Part shown: piece by piece, positions 7,446-15,342 of the stretch
How the letters are laid out: each line of letters begins with the position of its first letter
Numbering within the stretch: the first letter of the stretch is position 1
Assembly: GCA_012032215.1 (NCBI GenBank)
Contig: JAAURO010000010.1
Location: forward strand, 1-15,376
Length of the DNA: 15,376 nt
Direction: 5' to 3'
Source: Limnobacter sp.
GTDB lineage: Bacteria > Pseudomonadota > Gammaproteobacteria > Burkholderiales > Burkholderiaceae_B
Program-made: the position numbers and the translations under genes
The notes under the pieces: generated by a model
Database searches by the model: none
The model's input: the letters and a program-made list of their open reading frames with translations, nothing else
Told to the model about the DNA's origin: nothing

Positions 7446-9865
7446 TCAATGCTTTAACGATTGGTTGACACCGGTTTTATCTGCATTGGGTGGCAACACT
7501 TCGGGTAGCTCGGAAAGTGGCTCTGGTGCCCGTTCTAGAGCCGCTTCAAGCACCTGATCTATCCATTTAACCGGAATAATTTCCAGATTGTTTTTCACAT
7601 TTCCGGGAATTTCGGCCAAATCCTTCACATTTTCTTCAGGGATGAGCACGGTTTTAATGCCGCCCCTATGCGCCGCAAGCAGCTTTTCTTTCAAGCCGCC
7701 AATCCCCAACACCTCTCCGCGCAAGGTGATTTCTCCAGTCATGGCAACATCGGAACGCACCGGAATACTGGTGAGCGTAGAGACCAAGGCCGTGGTCATG
7801 GCAATGCCTGCCGAAGGACCATCTTTGGGTGTGGCCCCTTCGGGCACGTGCACGTGGATGTCGGTTTTTTCAAACACATCGGGCCTGATTCCCAACCGGC
7901 TTGCGCGCGATCGAACCACCGTGCGCGCCGCTTCCACGGATTCTTTCATGACATCGCCCAAAGAACCTGTGCGCAAAATATTGCCTTTACCCGGCATGGC
8001 AGCAGTTTCAATCGTGAGCAAATCGCCACCTACCTCGGTCCAGGCAAGGCCCGTAACCTGCCCGACCTGGTTTGCCTTTTCAGCCAAACCGTAGTTGTAA
8101 CGGCGCACCCCTAAAAATGAATCCAGGTTTTTGGGTGTTACCACAACCTTTTTCAGATTTTTGGGATCGGTTTTGCCCAACAACATTTTACGCACCACCT
8201 TGCGGCATATTTTGGATACTTCGCGTTCCAGGCCACGCACACCTGCCTCGCGGGTGTAGTAGCGGATAATGTCGCGAATGGCAGCATCTGACAAAGACAA
8301 TTCGGTGTGTTTAACGCCGTTGTTTTTCATCTGTTTGGGCAACAGATACTTGGTGGTGATATTTACTTTTCGTCTTCGGTGTAGCCAGAAAGCCGAATAA
8401 TTTCCATGCGATCCAGTAAGGCATGGGGAATGTCCAGCGAATTGGCTGTAGCCACAAACATGACATCGGACAAATCGTATTCGACCTCTGCATAGTGATC
8501 GACAAACGTGCTGTTTTGCTCGGGATCGAGCACTTCAAGCAGTGCTGATGCTGGGTCACCCCGGAAATCCATGCCCATTTTGTCGATTTCATCGAGCAGG
8601 AACAGTGGATTGCGTACCCCCACCTTCGTGAGGTTGGCCAAAACCTTGCCGGGCATAGAGCCAATGTAGGTTTTGCGGTGGCCGCGAATTTCGGATTCAT
8701 CGCGCACACCGCCCAAAGCCATGCGCACAAATTTGCGGTTTGTGGCTTTGGCAACCGATTGCCCTAACGAGGTTTTACCAACTCCCGGTGGCCCAACCAG
8801 GCACAGAATGGGGGCTTTGAGTTTATCAACACGTTGCTGAACTGCAAGGTATTCCACAATCCGTTCCTTGACCTTTTCCAGACCGTAGTGGTCTTCTTCC
8901 AGAATGGCTTCAGCCTTGGCAAGATCGTTGCTGATTTTGGTTTTTTTTCTCCAGGGCAAATTCACCAGGGTGTCGATGTAATTGCGGATAACCGTGGCTT
9001 CCGCAGACATGGGCGACATCAGTTTGAGTTTTTTAAGCTCGGATTCTGCTTTTTTAAGCGCCTCTTTCGACATTTTGGATTCTTTGATACGACGCTCAAG
9101 TTCTTCCATGTCGGCGCCGTCTTCACCTTCACCCAGCTCGCGCTGAATGGCTTTCACCTGTTCGTTGAGGTAGTACTCGCGTTGGCTTTTTTCCATTTGG
9201 CGTTTTACACGACCACGAATGCGCTTTTCAACCTGAAGAATGTCGATCTCGGTTTCAAGCTGGGTCAGTAAAAGCTCTAGTCGCCCGGAAACTCCGAAAG
9301 TTTCCAGAATATTCTGTTTTTGCTCAAGCTTGAGCGGCAAATGCGAGGCGATGGTATCGGCCAGCCGACCAATGTCTTCGATGCTGGAAAGCGACGTCAG
9401 AATTTCGGGTGGAATTTTTTTGTTGAGCTTGATGTAGGAATCAAACTGGGCCACCACGGCACGGCGCATGGCTTCGGTTTCAGGGCTGCACGATGGATCA
9501 GCCAATAAGGGTACGGCCATGGCAAGCACGTGGCTGCCTGCGTCGGAGATATCAGTGACCTGTGCACGCTGGACACCTTCAACTAGCACCTTGACAGTGC
9601 CATCGGGCAGTTTAAGCATTTGCAGCACATTGGCCACGCAGCCTATCTGGTACAGATCGGATTCACTGGGCTCATCTTTGGAGGCTGATTTTTGCGCCAC
9701 CAGCAGAATGCTTTTGCCACTTTCCATGGCGACTTCCAAGGCTTTTATAGACTTGGGCCTGCCAATAAACAAAGGGATGACCATATGCGGAAACACCACC
9801 ACATCCCGCAGAGGGAGCAATGGAAGTTCTACGGGTTGTTCTGGGAGTGTATTTTTTGCTGACAT
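7446..9865 (-). CDS. lon: ATP-dependent Lon protease (frameshifted)
   Basis: Cytoplasmic AAA+ serine protease that degrades misfolded and regulatory proteins. Domains in order: LON substrate-binding N-domain starting [21 protein letters not shown]; coiled-coil helices (about 190-300); AAA+ module with Walker [12 protein letters not shown] near residue 360 and Walker [12 protein letters not shown]; protease domain with GPSAGIAM (catalytic Ser near 680) and [17 protein letters not shown] (catalytic Lys near 725). The frame breaks at 8366: the minus strand reads GAAAAGTAAAT, and adding one G gives [17 protein letters not shown] and a 806-aa protein, fitting the family. The start is the ATG at 9865, which has an AGGTGAG ribosome binding site. 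A GTG at 9874 is less likely. The two halves are both conserved, so a sequencing error is favoured. It is driven by a heat-shock promoter. Confidence 0.95.
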
Positions 9866-9893
9866 AGGGCTCACCTGACTTCTGAAGTGTTTG

Positions 9894-9921
9894 ATATGGG
9901 GCCACTCGGCCCCACTTCAAG
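9894..9921 (-). promoter_or_regulatory. Sigma-32 heat-shock promoter of lon
   Basis: The minus strand reads CTTGAAG (9915-9921), 13 bases, then CCCCATAT (9894-9901). The sigma-32 consensus is CTTGAAA, 11-16 bases, CCCCATNT. It predicts a start site about 20 bases before the lon ATG. Lon is a classical sigma-32 target, so site and gene agree. Confidence 0.7.
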
Positions 9922-9969
9922 GATGCAGTTAAAAATACCGAGGCGTGTTTTTACCATACCACCGAACCG

Positions 9970-9997
9970 AAAAAACCCGGCACGAAACCGGGATTTT
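9970..9997 (-). terminator. Terminator between clpX and lon
   Basis: Stem CCCGG / CCGGG with a 7-base loop, flanked by A6 on one side and ATTTT on the other. On the minus strand the hairpin is followed by TTTTTT, about 36 bases after the clpX stop. It would separate tig-clpP-clpX from lon. Confidence 0.7.
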
Positions 9998-10032
9998 AAC
10001 TCGCTCAGATGGGTGAAAAACACCAAAACTGT

Positions 10033-11316
10033 TCAAGACTTTGATTTGCTGCTGGCCACTTTGGCTTCTTTGGGCTCGTCTTCGTAGATGAGTAAAGGCT
10101 GCCCTTCTCCTTTGATGCTGGATTCATCGACCACCACTTTTTTCACATTGGTGTTGCCCGGCAACTCGTACATGACACCCAGCAGCGATTGTTCCAGAAT
10201 GGTTCTGAGACCGCGCGCACCGGTTTTCCGTTCAATGGCTTTTTTGGCAATGGCACTGAGTGCTGAAGGGCGAACCTCCAGTTCTGCACCATCCATTTCG
10301 ATAAGCTTGTGAAACTGCTTGATAACCGCATTTTTGGGCTCGGTGAGAATTTGTATGAGTGCCGGTTCATCGAGCTCTTCCAGAGAGGCAATAACGGGCA
10401 AACGGCCCACCAGTTCGGGAATAATGCCAAACTTGATGAGGTCTTCGGGCTCGACTTCAGACAGCATGGCGCCCACGGTTTCATCGGATTTGCTTTTAAC
10501 CTCTGCACCAAAACCAATGCCGGATTTTTCAGAGCGGTTGCGAATGATTTTATCGAGCCCTTCAAACGCACCACCCACAATAAACAGCACATTGGTGGTG
10601 TCTATTTGCACAAAATCCTGGTTGGGGTGTTTGCGCCCGCCTTGCGGTGGCACGGAAGCCACCGTTCCCTCGATAAGTTTAAGCAAAGCCTGCTGCACGC
10701 CTTCACCAGATACGTCGCGCGTGATGGAGGGGTTATCGGACTTGCGGGAAATTTTGTCGATTTCATCGATGTAGACAATTCCGCTGCTGGGCTTTTTCTA
10801 CTTCGTAGTTGCAGTTTTGCAGCAGCTTTTGAATGATGTTTTCCACGTCTTCACCCACGTAACCAGCTTCGGTGAGTGTGGTTGCATCGGCAATAACAAA
10901 CGGAACATTCAGCAGGCGTGCAAGGGTTTGGGCCAGCAGGGTTTTGCCAGAACCCGTGGGGCCAACCAGCAAAATATTGGACTTGGTGAGTTCGATGTCG
11001 TCTTTCTTGCCGCCAATGTGGCGCAACCGTTTGTAGTGGTTGTACACCGCCACCGACAATACTCGCTTGGCTTTGTCTTGGCCAATCACGTATTGGTCGA
11101 GAATGGTGCGTATTTCTACGGGTGTGGGCAACTTGTCGCCGCCTGATGCATTGCTGGCATCGGCGGCTTCGTCACGAATGATGTCGTTGCACAGCTCGAT
11201 GCATTCGTCGCAAATAAACACGGAGGGGCCTGCAATCAGTTTTTTGACTTCATGCTGACTTTTTCCGCAAAAGGAGCAATACAACAGCTTTTCGCTGGAA
11301 CCTTTTTTTCTGTCAT
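10033..11316 (-). CDS. clpX: ATP-dependent Clp protease ATP-binding subunit ClpX (two frameshifts)
   Basis: AAA+ unfoldase that feeds substrates to ClpP. The N-terminal zinc-binding domain shows CSFC and CDEC. Then come [17 protein letters not shown], Walker A GPTGSGKT, the pore loop in [10 protein letters not shown], Walker B (VYIDEIDKI in the repaired frame), the RKH pore loop in [12 protein letters not shown], the IGF-type ClpP-docking loop (seen as [13 protein letters not shown] context), and the sensor region [10 protein letters not shown]. Two single-base indels are present. The A7 run at 11303-11309 (minus strand) needs one more A to link the ATG at 11316 ([17 protein letters not shown]) to the body. 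One extra base lies near 10781-10787, whose removal gives KAQQGIVYIDE or [11 protein letters not shown]. The repaired protein is 427 aa, against 424 in E. coli. It is in an operon after clpP, 30 bases downstream. Confidence 0.95.
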
Positions 11317-11346
11317 CCTCGTTTCCCCTGGATTGCCGGAATTTTG

Positions 11347-12015
11347 TTACTTGGTTTCCGCGGCCTCTACCCGGCTAGTAAGCACTTTGTCTATCATGCC
11401 GTATTCCACACCGCTTTCGGCACTCATAAAGTTATCACGATCGGTGTCTTTTTCGATAGTTTCTACTTTTTGACCCGTGTTTTTGGCCAGGATGTCGTTG
11501 AGACGGGCACGCAAGTACAGAATTTCACGGGCACGAATTTCGATGTCGGACGCCTGGCCCTGCGCACCGCCCAAGGGCTGGTGAATCATGATGCGTGAAT
11601 TGGGCAGCGAAAACCGCTTGCCCTTGGTGCCCGAAGACAACAAAAACGCGCCCATGCTGGCTGCAAGGCCCGTGCACAGCGTAGACACATCGGGCTTGAT
11701 GAACTGCATGGTGTCGTAAATGGCCATGCCGGCCGACACCGAACCACCTGGGCTGTTGATGTACAGGGAGATGTCTTTGTCGGGATTTTCAGATTCCAGA
11801 AACAGCATTTGCGCAACAATTACGTTGGCCATGTGATCGTTGATGGGACCAACCAGAAAAATAACGCGCTCTTTGAGCAGGCGCGAATAGATGTCGTAGG
11901 CGCGCTCGCCACGGCCACTTTGTTCGATAACCATGGGCACATACAGGTTGCCCTGTGGCTCCATGTGGCTGAGTTCGTTGCCGTGGTGTGTCATTGCGTG
12001 TGGGTTCCAGATCAT
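11347..12015 (-). CDS. clpP: ATP-dependent Clp protease proteolytic subunit ClpP
   Basis: Serine peptidase that forms the tetradecameric barrel used by ClpX, 222 aa and intact. The catalytic triad is visible: Ser in [14 protein letters not shown], His in [12 protein letters not shown], and Asp in DTDRDNFMS. The N-terminal axial region [26 protein letters not shown] (cited in parts: [16 protein letters not shown]) is family-typical, and [12 protein letters not shown] is the oxyanion segment. The ATG at 12015 directly follows the tig stop codon with no spacing, and a GGGGAAA ribosome binding site lies in the tig 3' end, indicating translational coupling. A second ATG at 11994 is possible but has no clear ribosome binding site. 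The short extension before the mature start is probably a propeptide. Confidence 0.97.
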   Translation of the reverse strand: MIWNPHAMTHHGNELSHMEPQGNLYVPMVIEQSGRGERAYDIYSRLLKERVIFLVGPINDHMANVIVAQMLFLESENPDKDISLYINSPGGSVSAGMAIYDTMQFIKPDVSTLCTGLAASMGAFLLSSGTKGKRFSLPNSRIMIHQPLGGAQGQASDIEIRAREILYLRARLNDILAKNTGQKVETIEKDTDRDNFMSAESGVEYGMIDKVLTSRVEAAETK

Positions 12016-13344
12016 TTATTTTTTCCCCATGAGTTCATCGAATGGAAGCTTTTTTTCTGTGACTTTGGCGTGCTTCAGTACCCATTGAACCACATTGTCT
12101 TCCACCACGATGGCTTCGACTTCGGCCAATCTGTTTCTGTCTTGAAAATACCACTGAAGAACCTCAGCGGGGCTTTCATAACTTTGCGCCTGTTCTTCAA
12201 TGTAATCTCTCACCTGTTCGGGTTTGGCTTCGAGGCCCTGCTTTTTAACCAGTTCGGAAACGATGAGGCCCAAGCGCACGCGGCGCTCGGCCTGCGCATC
12301 GAAGACTTCGGTTTGCAGCGGTACTTGCTCCACGTTTTTAATGCCACGCTCTTTCAGATTGGCACGGGCGCGCTGCACAAGCTCGGTGGACTCTTGCTCT
12401 AGAAGAGATTTGGGTACATCGAACTCGGCAACCTTGAGCAGGGCATTCATGACTGAGTTTTTGGTTTGCACTTTGGCACGGTTGTTTACTTCACGCGATA
12501 GATTGGTTTTAACATCTTCGCGCAGTTTGTCAATGCTGCCTTCTGCAATGCCCATGGATTTGACGAATTCTTCGTTGACTTCGGGCAGCTCGGCACCCTC
12601 CACTTTTTTGAGGGTGATTTCAAATTGGGAAGTTTTGCCTGCCACGTCTTTGCCGTGGTAGTCGTCGGGGAATTTCAGGTCGAAGGTTTTGCTTTCACCG
12701 GCTTTCAGGCCTTGTGCCGCAGCTTCGAATTCGGGCAGCATCTGGCCTTTTCCGAGCATGAAGGTGAAATCCTGGGCGGTGCCGCCCTGGAAAGCAACAC
12801 CGTCTATTTTTCCTGTGAAATCAAGGGTTACCTTGTCATCGTTTTGGGCAGCACGGCTTACCTCTACGTACTCAACGCGCTGCTTGCGCAAAATGTCGAT
12901 GGTGTTGCTGACTTCTGTATCGGACACTTCGGTGACTGTTTGTTCGATTTCCAGAGTGGAAAAATCGCCCAAGGTAATTTCGGGAAATACTTCAAAAGTG
13001 GCGTCGAATTCAAGTGCATCCTGATCAGAGGCATTTTGGGCTTTCTCGATTTTGGGGGTGCCTGCCACGCGGTGCTGGCCTTTTTGCACTTCTTCCTGGA
13101 AGGTTTTACCCAGTTCGTCGTTGAGCACATCGGAATGCACTTCCGGGCCATAGCTTTGCACCAGCATTTTCATGGGAACCTTGCCGGGCCTGAAACCTGG
13201 CATACGTGCTGTTTTGGCGATTTTTTTCAGCCGTTTTTCCACTTCAGAATTAATGCGGTCGCCGGAAAGCTTCAGGGTGACCGTTCTTTGAAGCTTGCTG
13301 GTGGTTTCGGGGCTTGTGTTTTTGGTTTCAGTGTTTGCAGACAT
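12016..13344 (-). CDS. tig: Trigger factor, ribosome-associated chaperone
   Basis: Chaperone and prolyl isomerase that binds the ribosomal exit tunnel, 442 aa (E. coli 432). The N-terminal ribosome-binding domain carries MPGFRPGKVPMKML, the tunnel-side signature (E. coli has FRK, here FRP). The FKBP-type isomerase domain lies at about 165-250: DKVTLDFTGKIDGVAFQGG and FMLGKGQMLPEFE. The C-terminal helical arms follow. The open frame continues upstream through the tRNA-Leu region without a stop, but the true start is the ATG at 13344 (MSANTETKN), preceded by AAGAG. It is first in the tig-clpP-clpX operon, so folding and proteolysis are expressed together. The frame is intact. Confidence 0.97.
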   Translation of the reverse strand: MSANTETKNTSPETTSKLQRTVTLKLSGDRINSEVEKRLKKIAKTARMPGFRPGKVPMKMLVQSYGPEVHSDVLNDELGKTFQEEVQKGQHRVAGTPKIEKAQNASDQDALEFDATFEVFPEITLGDFSTLEIEQTVTEVSDTEVSNTIDILRKQRVEYVEVSRAAQNDDKVTLDFTGKIDGVAFQGGTAQDFTFMLGKGQMLPEFEAAAQGLKAGESKTFDLKFPDDYHGKDVAGKTSQFEITLKKVEGAELPEVNEEFVKSMGIAEGSIDKLREDVKTNLSREVNNRAKVQTKNSVMNALLKVAEFDVPKSLLEQESTELVQRARANLKERGIKNVEQVPLQTEVFDAQAERRVRLGLIVSELVKKQGLEAKPEQVRDYIEEQAQSYESPAEVLQWYFQDRNRLAEVEAIVVEDNVVQWVLKHAKVTEKKLPFDELMGKK

Positions 13345-13396
13345 TCGTAACTCTTGGGGTTTCAGCACTGGCTCAGCAGAGCCTGTAGCTTGTAAC

Positions 13397-13417
13397 AAAA
13401 AAACAGGCGGCAGCCTG
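13397..13417 (-). terminator. Terminator or attenuator between tRNA-Leu and tig
   Basis: The minus strand reads CAGGC-TGCC-GCCTG followed immediately by seven Ts. It lies about 190 bases after tRNA-Leu and 53 bases before the tig start. It may end the tRNA transcript or attenuate read-through into tig. The stem is short (5 bp, plus two possible G-U pairs). Confidence 0.6.
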
Positions 13418-13608
13418 CCACCCGGCTTGTGAGATGATGGGTGATATCTTACACAAATACCGACCTGCGCAGTGCGCAAAAAAGCCTTGTGCGGGCATTT
13501 ATCGTGCCAGGAAGGTGAACTGGGTGAAGCAAAACCGGGGAACTGTGATTTGGCTGCAACCGGAGGGATTGGTTTGCCCTCGACTGCCTGGCCTGAAAAT
13601 AAACAAAG

Positions 13609-13692
13609 TGGTGCGGACGGAGAGACTCGAACTCTCACGCACAAGGCGCTGGAACCTAAATCCAGTGCGTCTACCAATTCCGCCACGTCCGC
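13609..13692 (-). tRNA. tRNA-Leu (TAG)
   Basis: Class II tRNA of 84 nt including CCA. The acceptor stem is GCGGACG/CGTCCGC, the D-arm is GGCGGAATTGGTAGACGC, and the anticodon arm CTGGA-TTTAGGT-TCCAG gives TAG. A long variable arm (GCGCCTTGTGCGT) and the T-arm GAGAGTTCGAGTCTCTC follow. Its place upstream of tig is, from memory, common in Burkholderiales. Confidence 0.97.
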
Positions 13693-13702
13693 AAAGGCGA
13701 GA

Positions 13703-13708
13703 AGTATA
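13703..13708 (-). promoter_or_regulatory. Putative -10 box of tRNA-Leu
   Basis: TATACT on the minus strand lies 10 bases before the mature tRNA 5' end, followed by the discriminator TCTCGCC. No good -35 is seen at 16-18 bases. On the plus strand the overlapping TATAAC could serve the divergent synthase-like gene. Confidence 0.4.
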
Positions 13709-13771
13709 ACTGTAAAAGCGTGGGCATGCTACCATTTTGCGGTTTTTGCATCCAAACAGGAATTTCAGCCA

Positions 13772-14611
13772 GTGGCCTCGCATTTTTCAAACGACATTGC
13801 CTTTTGCGCAGAAAAAGTGGCCCCCGAGGGCACTTGCCTGTATTACGCCACTTTGTTTTGCCCGCCGCCGGAAAAGGCGTTTTGGCTGGCCTGCTTTACT
13901 TTGGCCCACGAAGTGCAACGCGCCGCACTGCAACAACTGGATGCGGGTTTAACGCAGGTGAAGCTGGGCTGGTGGCGCAATGCACTGGCAGAAGCCCGCC
14001 ACGGCAAGCCGCAGCACCCGGTTATTCGGGCCTTTGGGCAGTCGGTGGTGCAGGGTGTGCCTGAAGAAGGCTGGGGAATGCTGATTGAGCGCCATGTGCA
14101 GGCCACAGAGGTGAAGCGGTACAACACGGTGGCCGAGTGGGAGGCCGACTTGCTTGGCCAAATAGAGGTGTGGAAACCTGTTTTTGAGGCACGTTTTGGC
14201 CCACTGCACTGGCAGGGACTGGCGGCGATGTGGGTGCAATCTACCCGGCTTACCCAGATTTTGCGGTTGGCGAAGCACCTGGAGCATGGCTTTCAGCCTG
14301 TGCCGGTGGAACTGTTAGAAGAATATGGAGTGACGGCGCAATCGCTGCGGCAGCGGGAACACTCGGCGCAGGCGGTGCGTTTGCTGGAAGCACAAATACG
14401 CGATGCCTGTTCCAAGGCAGACCTGGCCTGGAAAACCCTGCCCACACCAGGCCGTTTACTGGCCCGCCCCGCCCGGGCACTGTTTCGCATGAAAGCCGAA
14501 GAGGCCCGTCTGCACCGCCAGGGCAAACAGCACTATTTGACCGAGCAAACCGTGCTGACCCCGTGGAAGCGGTTTTCAGTGGCCTGGACTACCTGGGTTT
14601 GGCGTTGGTAA
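13772..14611 (+). CDS. Squalene/phytoene synthase-like protein lacking the catalytic aspartate motifs
   Basis: A 279-aa protein of the trans-isoprenyl diphosphate synthase fold. Family marks are TCLYYATLFCPPPEKAFWLA (residues 21-40), KLGWWRNALAEARHGKPQHP (64-83) and the helix LTQILRLAKHLEHGF (160-174), and the length is typical. Active squalene and phytoene synthases carry two DxxxD-type motifs. Here the first position reads LAHEVQRAA (44-52) and the second LRLAKHLEH (164-172), with no aspartates. That suggests a non-catalytic or repurposed homolog, comparable in this respect to the mitochondrial assembly factor NDUFAF6. The start is inferred: no ATG exists near the N-terminus, but a GTG at 13772 follows AGGAA by 9 bases. 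It is divergent from tRNA-Leu. No other isoprenoid gene is nearby. Confidence 0.75.
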   Translation: MASHFSNDIAFCAEKVAPEGTCLYYATLFCPPPEKAFWLACFTLAHEVQRAALQQLDAGLTQVKLGWWRNALAEARHGKPQHPVIRAFGQSVVQGVPEEGWGMLIERHVQATEVKRYNTVAEWEADLLGQIEVWKPVFEARFGPLHWQGLAAMWVQSTRLTQILRLAKHLEHGFQPVPVELLEEYGVTAQSLRQREHSAQAVRLLEAQIRDACSKADLAWKTLPTPGRLLARPARALFRMKAEEARLHRQGKQHYLTEQTVLTPWKRFSVAWTTWVWRW

Positions 14612-15152
14612 ATGGGGTGCAATTGCCCAGCCTACGACCGAGGGCCGGGGGGCCCCAAGTACCGCTTTGGAAAGGGGTGGTGTGGTTTTCTGAAGCGACA
14701 TTGCTTGCACTGCCGGGGGCTTGGCCTTCATCTGGGTTCGGACCGTTAAAATTTAGTCTCCTTGGTTGCATCGAGCGCGGTGGTTGCGATAAACCGGGTT
14801 GCGCAGCACCTCCTGTGTTTGATTCGACCACTGATAGATCACCACATGGCCTTGCCGGTGAGCCTGCATCGGTTTTTTGCCGCTTGGCGGCTGGTGCCCT
14901 GAGGCTTGGAGAGGCTTGAAGCAGATGTATTAACGAGGCAACTAATTGAGGATAGGTTTGCGGCAGGGACGAGGCAACACCAGGAAGAGAAGCATCCATA
15001 CCAAATGCTGCCACAGGCCGCTGCAGCCGTTGTGCTGTTTGTACCAACGCACTGGTCGCTCCCTGCTGCTGCACCCCTGCTTGTTGCCCGTTTTCTTCAG
15101 AACGCTTTACGTTGGTTGAACATGCGGACTGCGCACCCTGAACACCACTCAT
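14589..15152 (-). CDS. Hypothetical protein, Gln/Ser/Ala/Pro-rich, probably disordered
   Basis: I do not recognise this 187-aa ORF. Support for it being real: an ATG at 15152 with a strong ribosome binding site (GTGAGGT, 6 bases upstream), an open frame of more than 560 bases, and no better candidate in the stretch. The protein has no membrane segment and one likely helix (about 67-81, PQLVASLIHLLQA). The N-terminal 45 residues are rich in Q, S, G and A, and the C-terminal half in P, G, N and S. Residues 87-95 read PAAKRQKTD. Its last 23 bases overlap the end of the synthase-like gene tail to tail. It lies beside a palindromic repeat, which suggests accessory DNA. It could be spurious, or the remnant of a frameshifted gene. 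Confidence 0.45.
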   Translation of the reverse strand: MSGVQGAQSACSTNVKRSEENGQQAGVQQQGATSALVQTAQRLQRPVAAFGMDASLPGVASSLPQTYPQLVASLIHLLQASPSLRAPAAKRQKTDAGSPARPCGDLSVVESNTGGAAQPGLSQPPRSMQPRRLNFNGPNPDEGQAPGSASNVASENHTTPFQSGTWGPPALGRRLGNCTPFTNAKPR

Positions 15153-15226
15153 TGCACAACCTCACTACATTTAATCTAAAAAACAAACTTAGTTGTAATT
15201 AGCGAGCTGTTGGTTCCATTTATTTT

Positions 15227-15342
15227 ATAGCTGGGAAACCAAAATATGGCATAGGCTACCGGTTCTGCTTTCTTGCCCTGGCACTGGGGCAACGCCTAGC
15301 CGCGAGGCATGCCCCCAGTGCCAGGGCAAGAAAGCAGAACCG
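15227..15342. repeat. Palindromic repeat element with perfect 30-bp inverted arms
   Basis: A leader (TATAGCTGGGAAACC, AAAATATGGCATAGGCTAC) precedes a left arm at 15260-15289 that starts CGGTTCTGCTTTCTTGCC. A right arm at 15313-15342 is its exact reverse complement. The 23-base loop holds a smaller GCCT/AGGC hairpin. A truncated relative lies at 4215-4305, so this is a dispersed family of MITE- or BIME-like type. No transposase ORF is seen. It sits upstream of the hypothetical minus-strand ORF, and its relative sits between convergent genes. Confidence 0.8.

Noticed and set aside
8363..8370. Programmed frameshifting as an explanation for the split lon and clpX
   Set aside because: No slippery heptamer with a downstream structure of the known type is evident, and five unrelated genes show the same defect mostly at base runs.
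13345..13686. Upstream extension of the tig reading frame
   Set aside because: It runs through the mature tRNA-Leu gene and a terminator. Trigger factors start at the MSAN-type N-terminus at 13344.
14230..14919. Plus-strand 229-codon open frame overlapping the synthase-like gene
   Set aside because: No start with a ribosome binding site, proline/glycine-rich shadow composition. The synthase frame has a natural aromatic C-terminus at 14611.
14906..15202. Plus-strand 98-codon ORF opposite the hypothetical protein
   Set aside because: TTG start with no clear ribosome binding site. The minus-strand ORF in the same place has an ATG and a strong site. It is not excluded.
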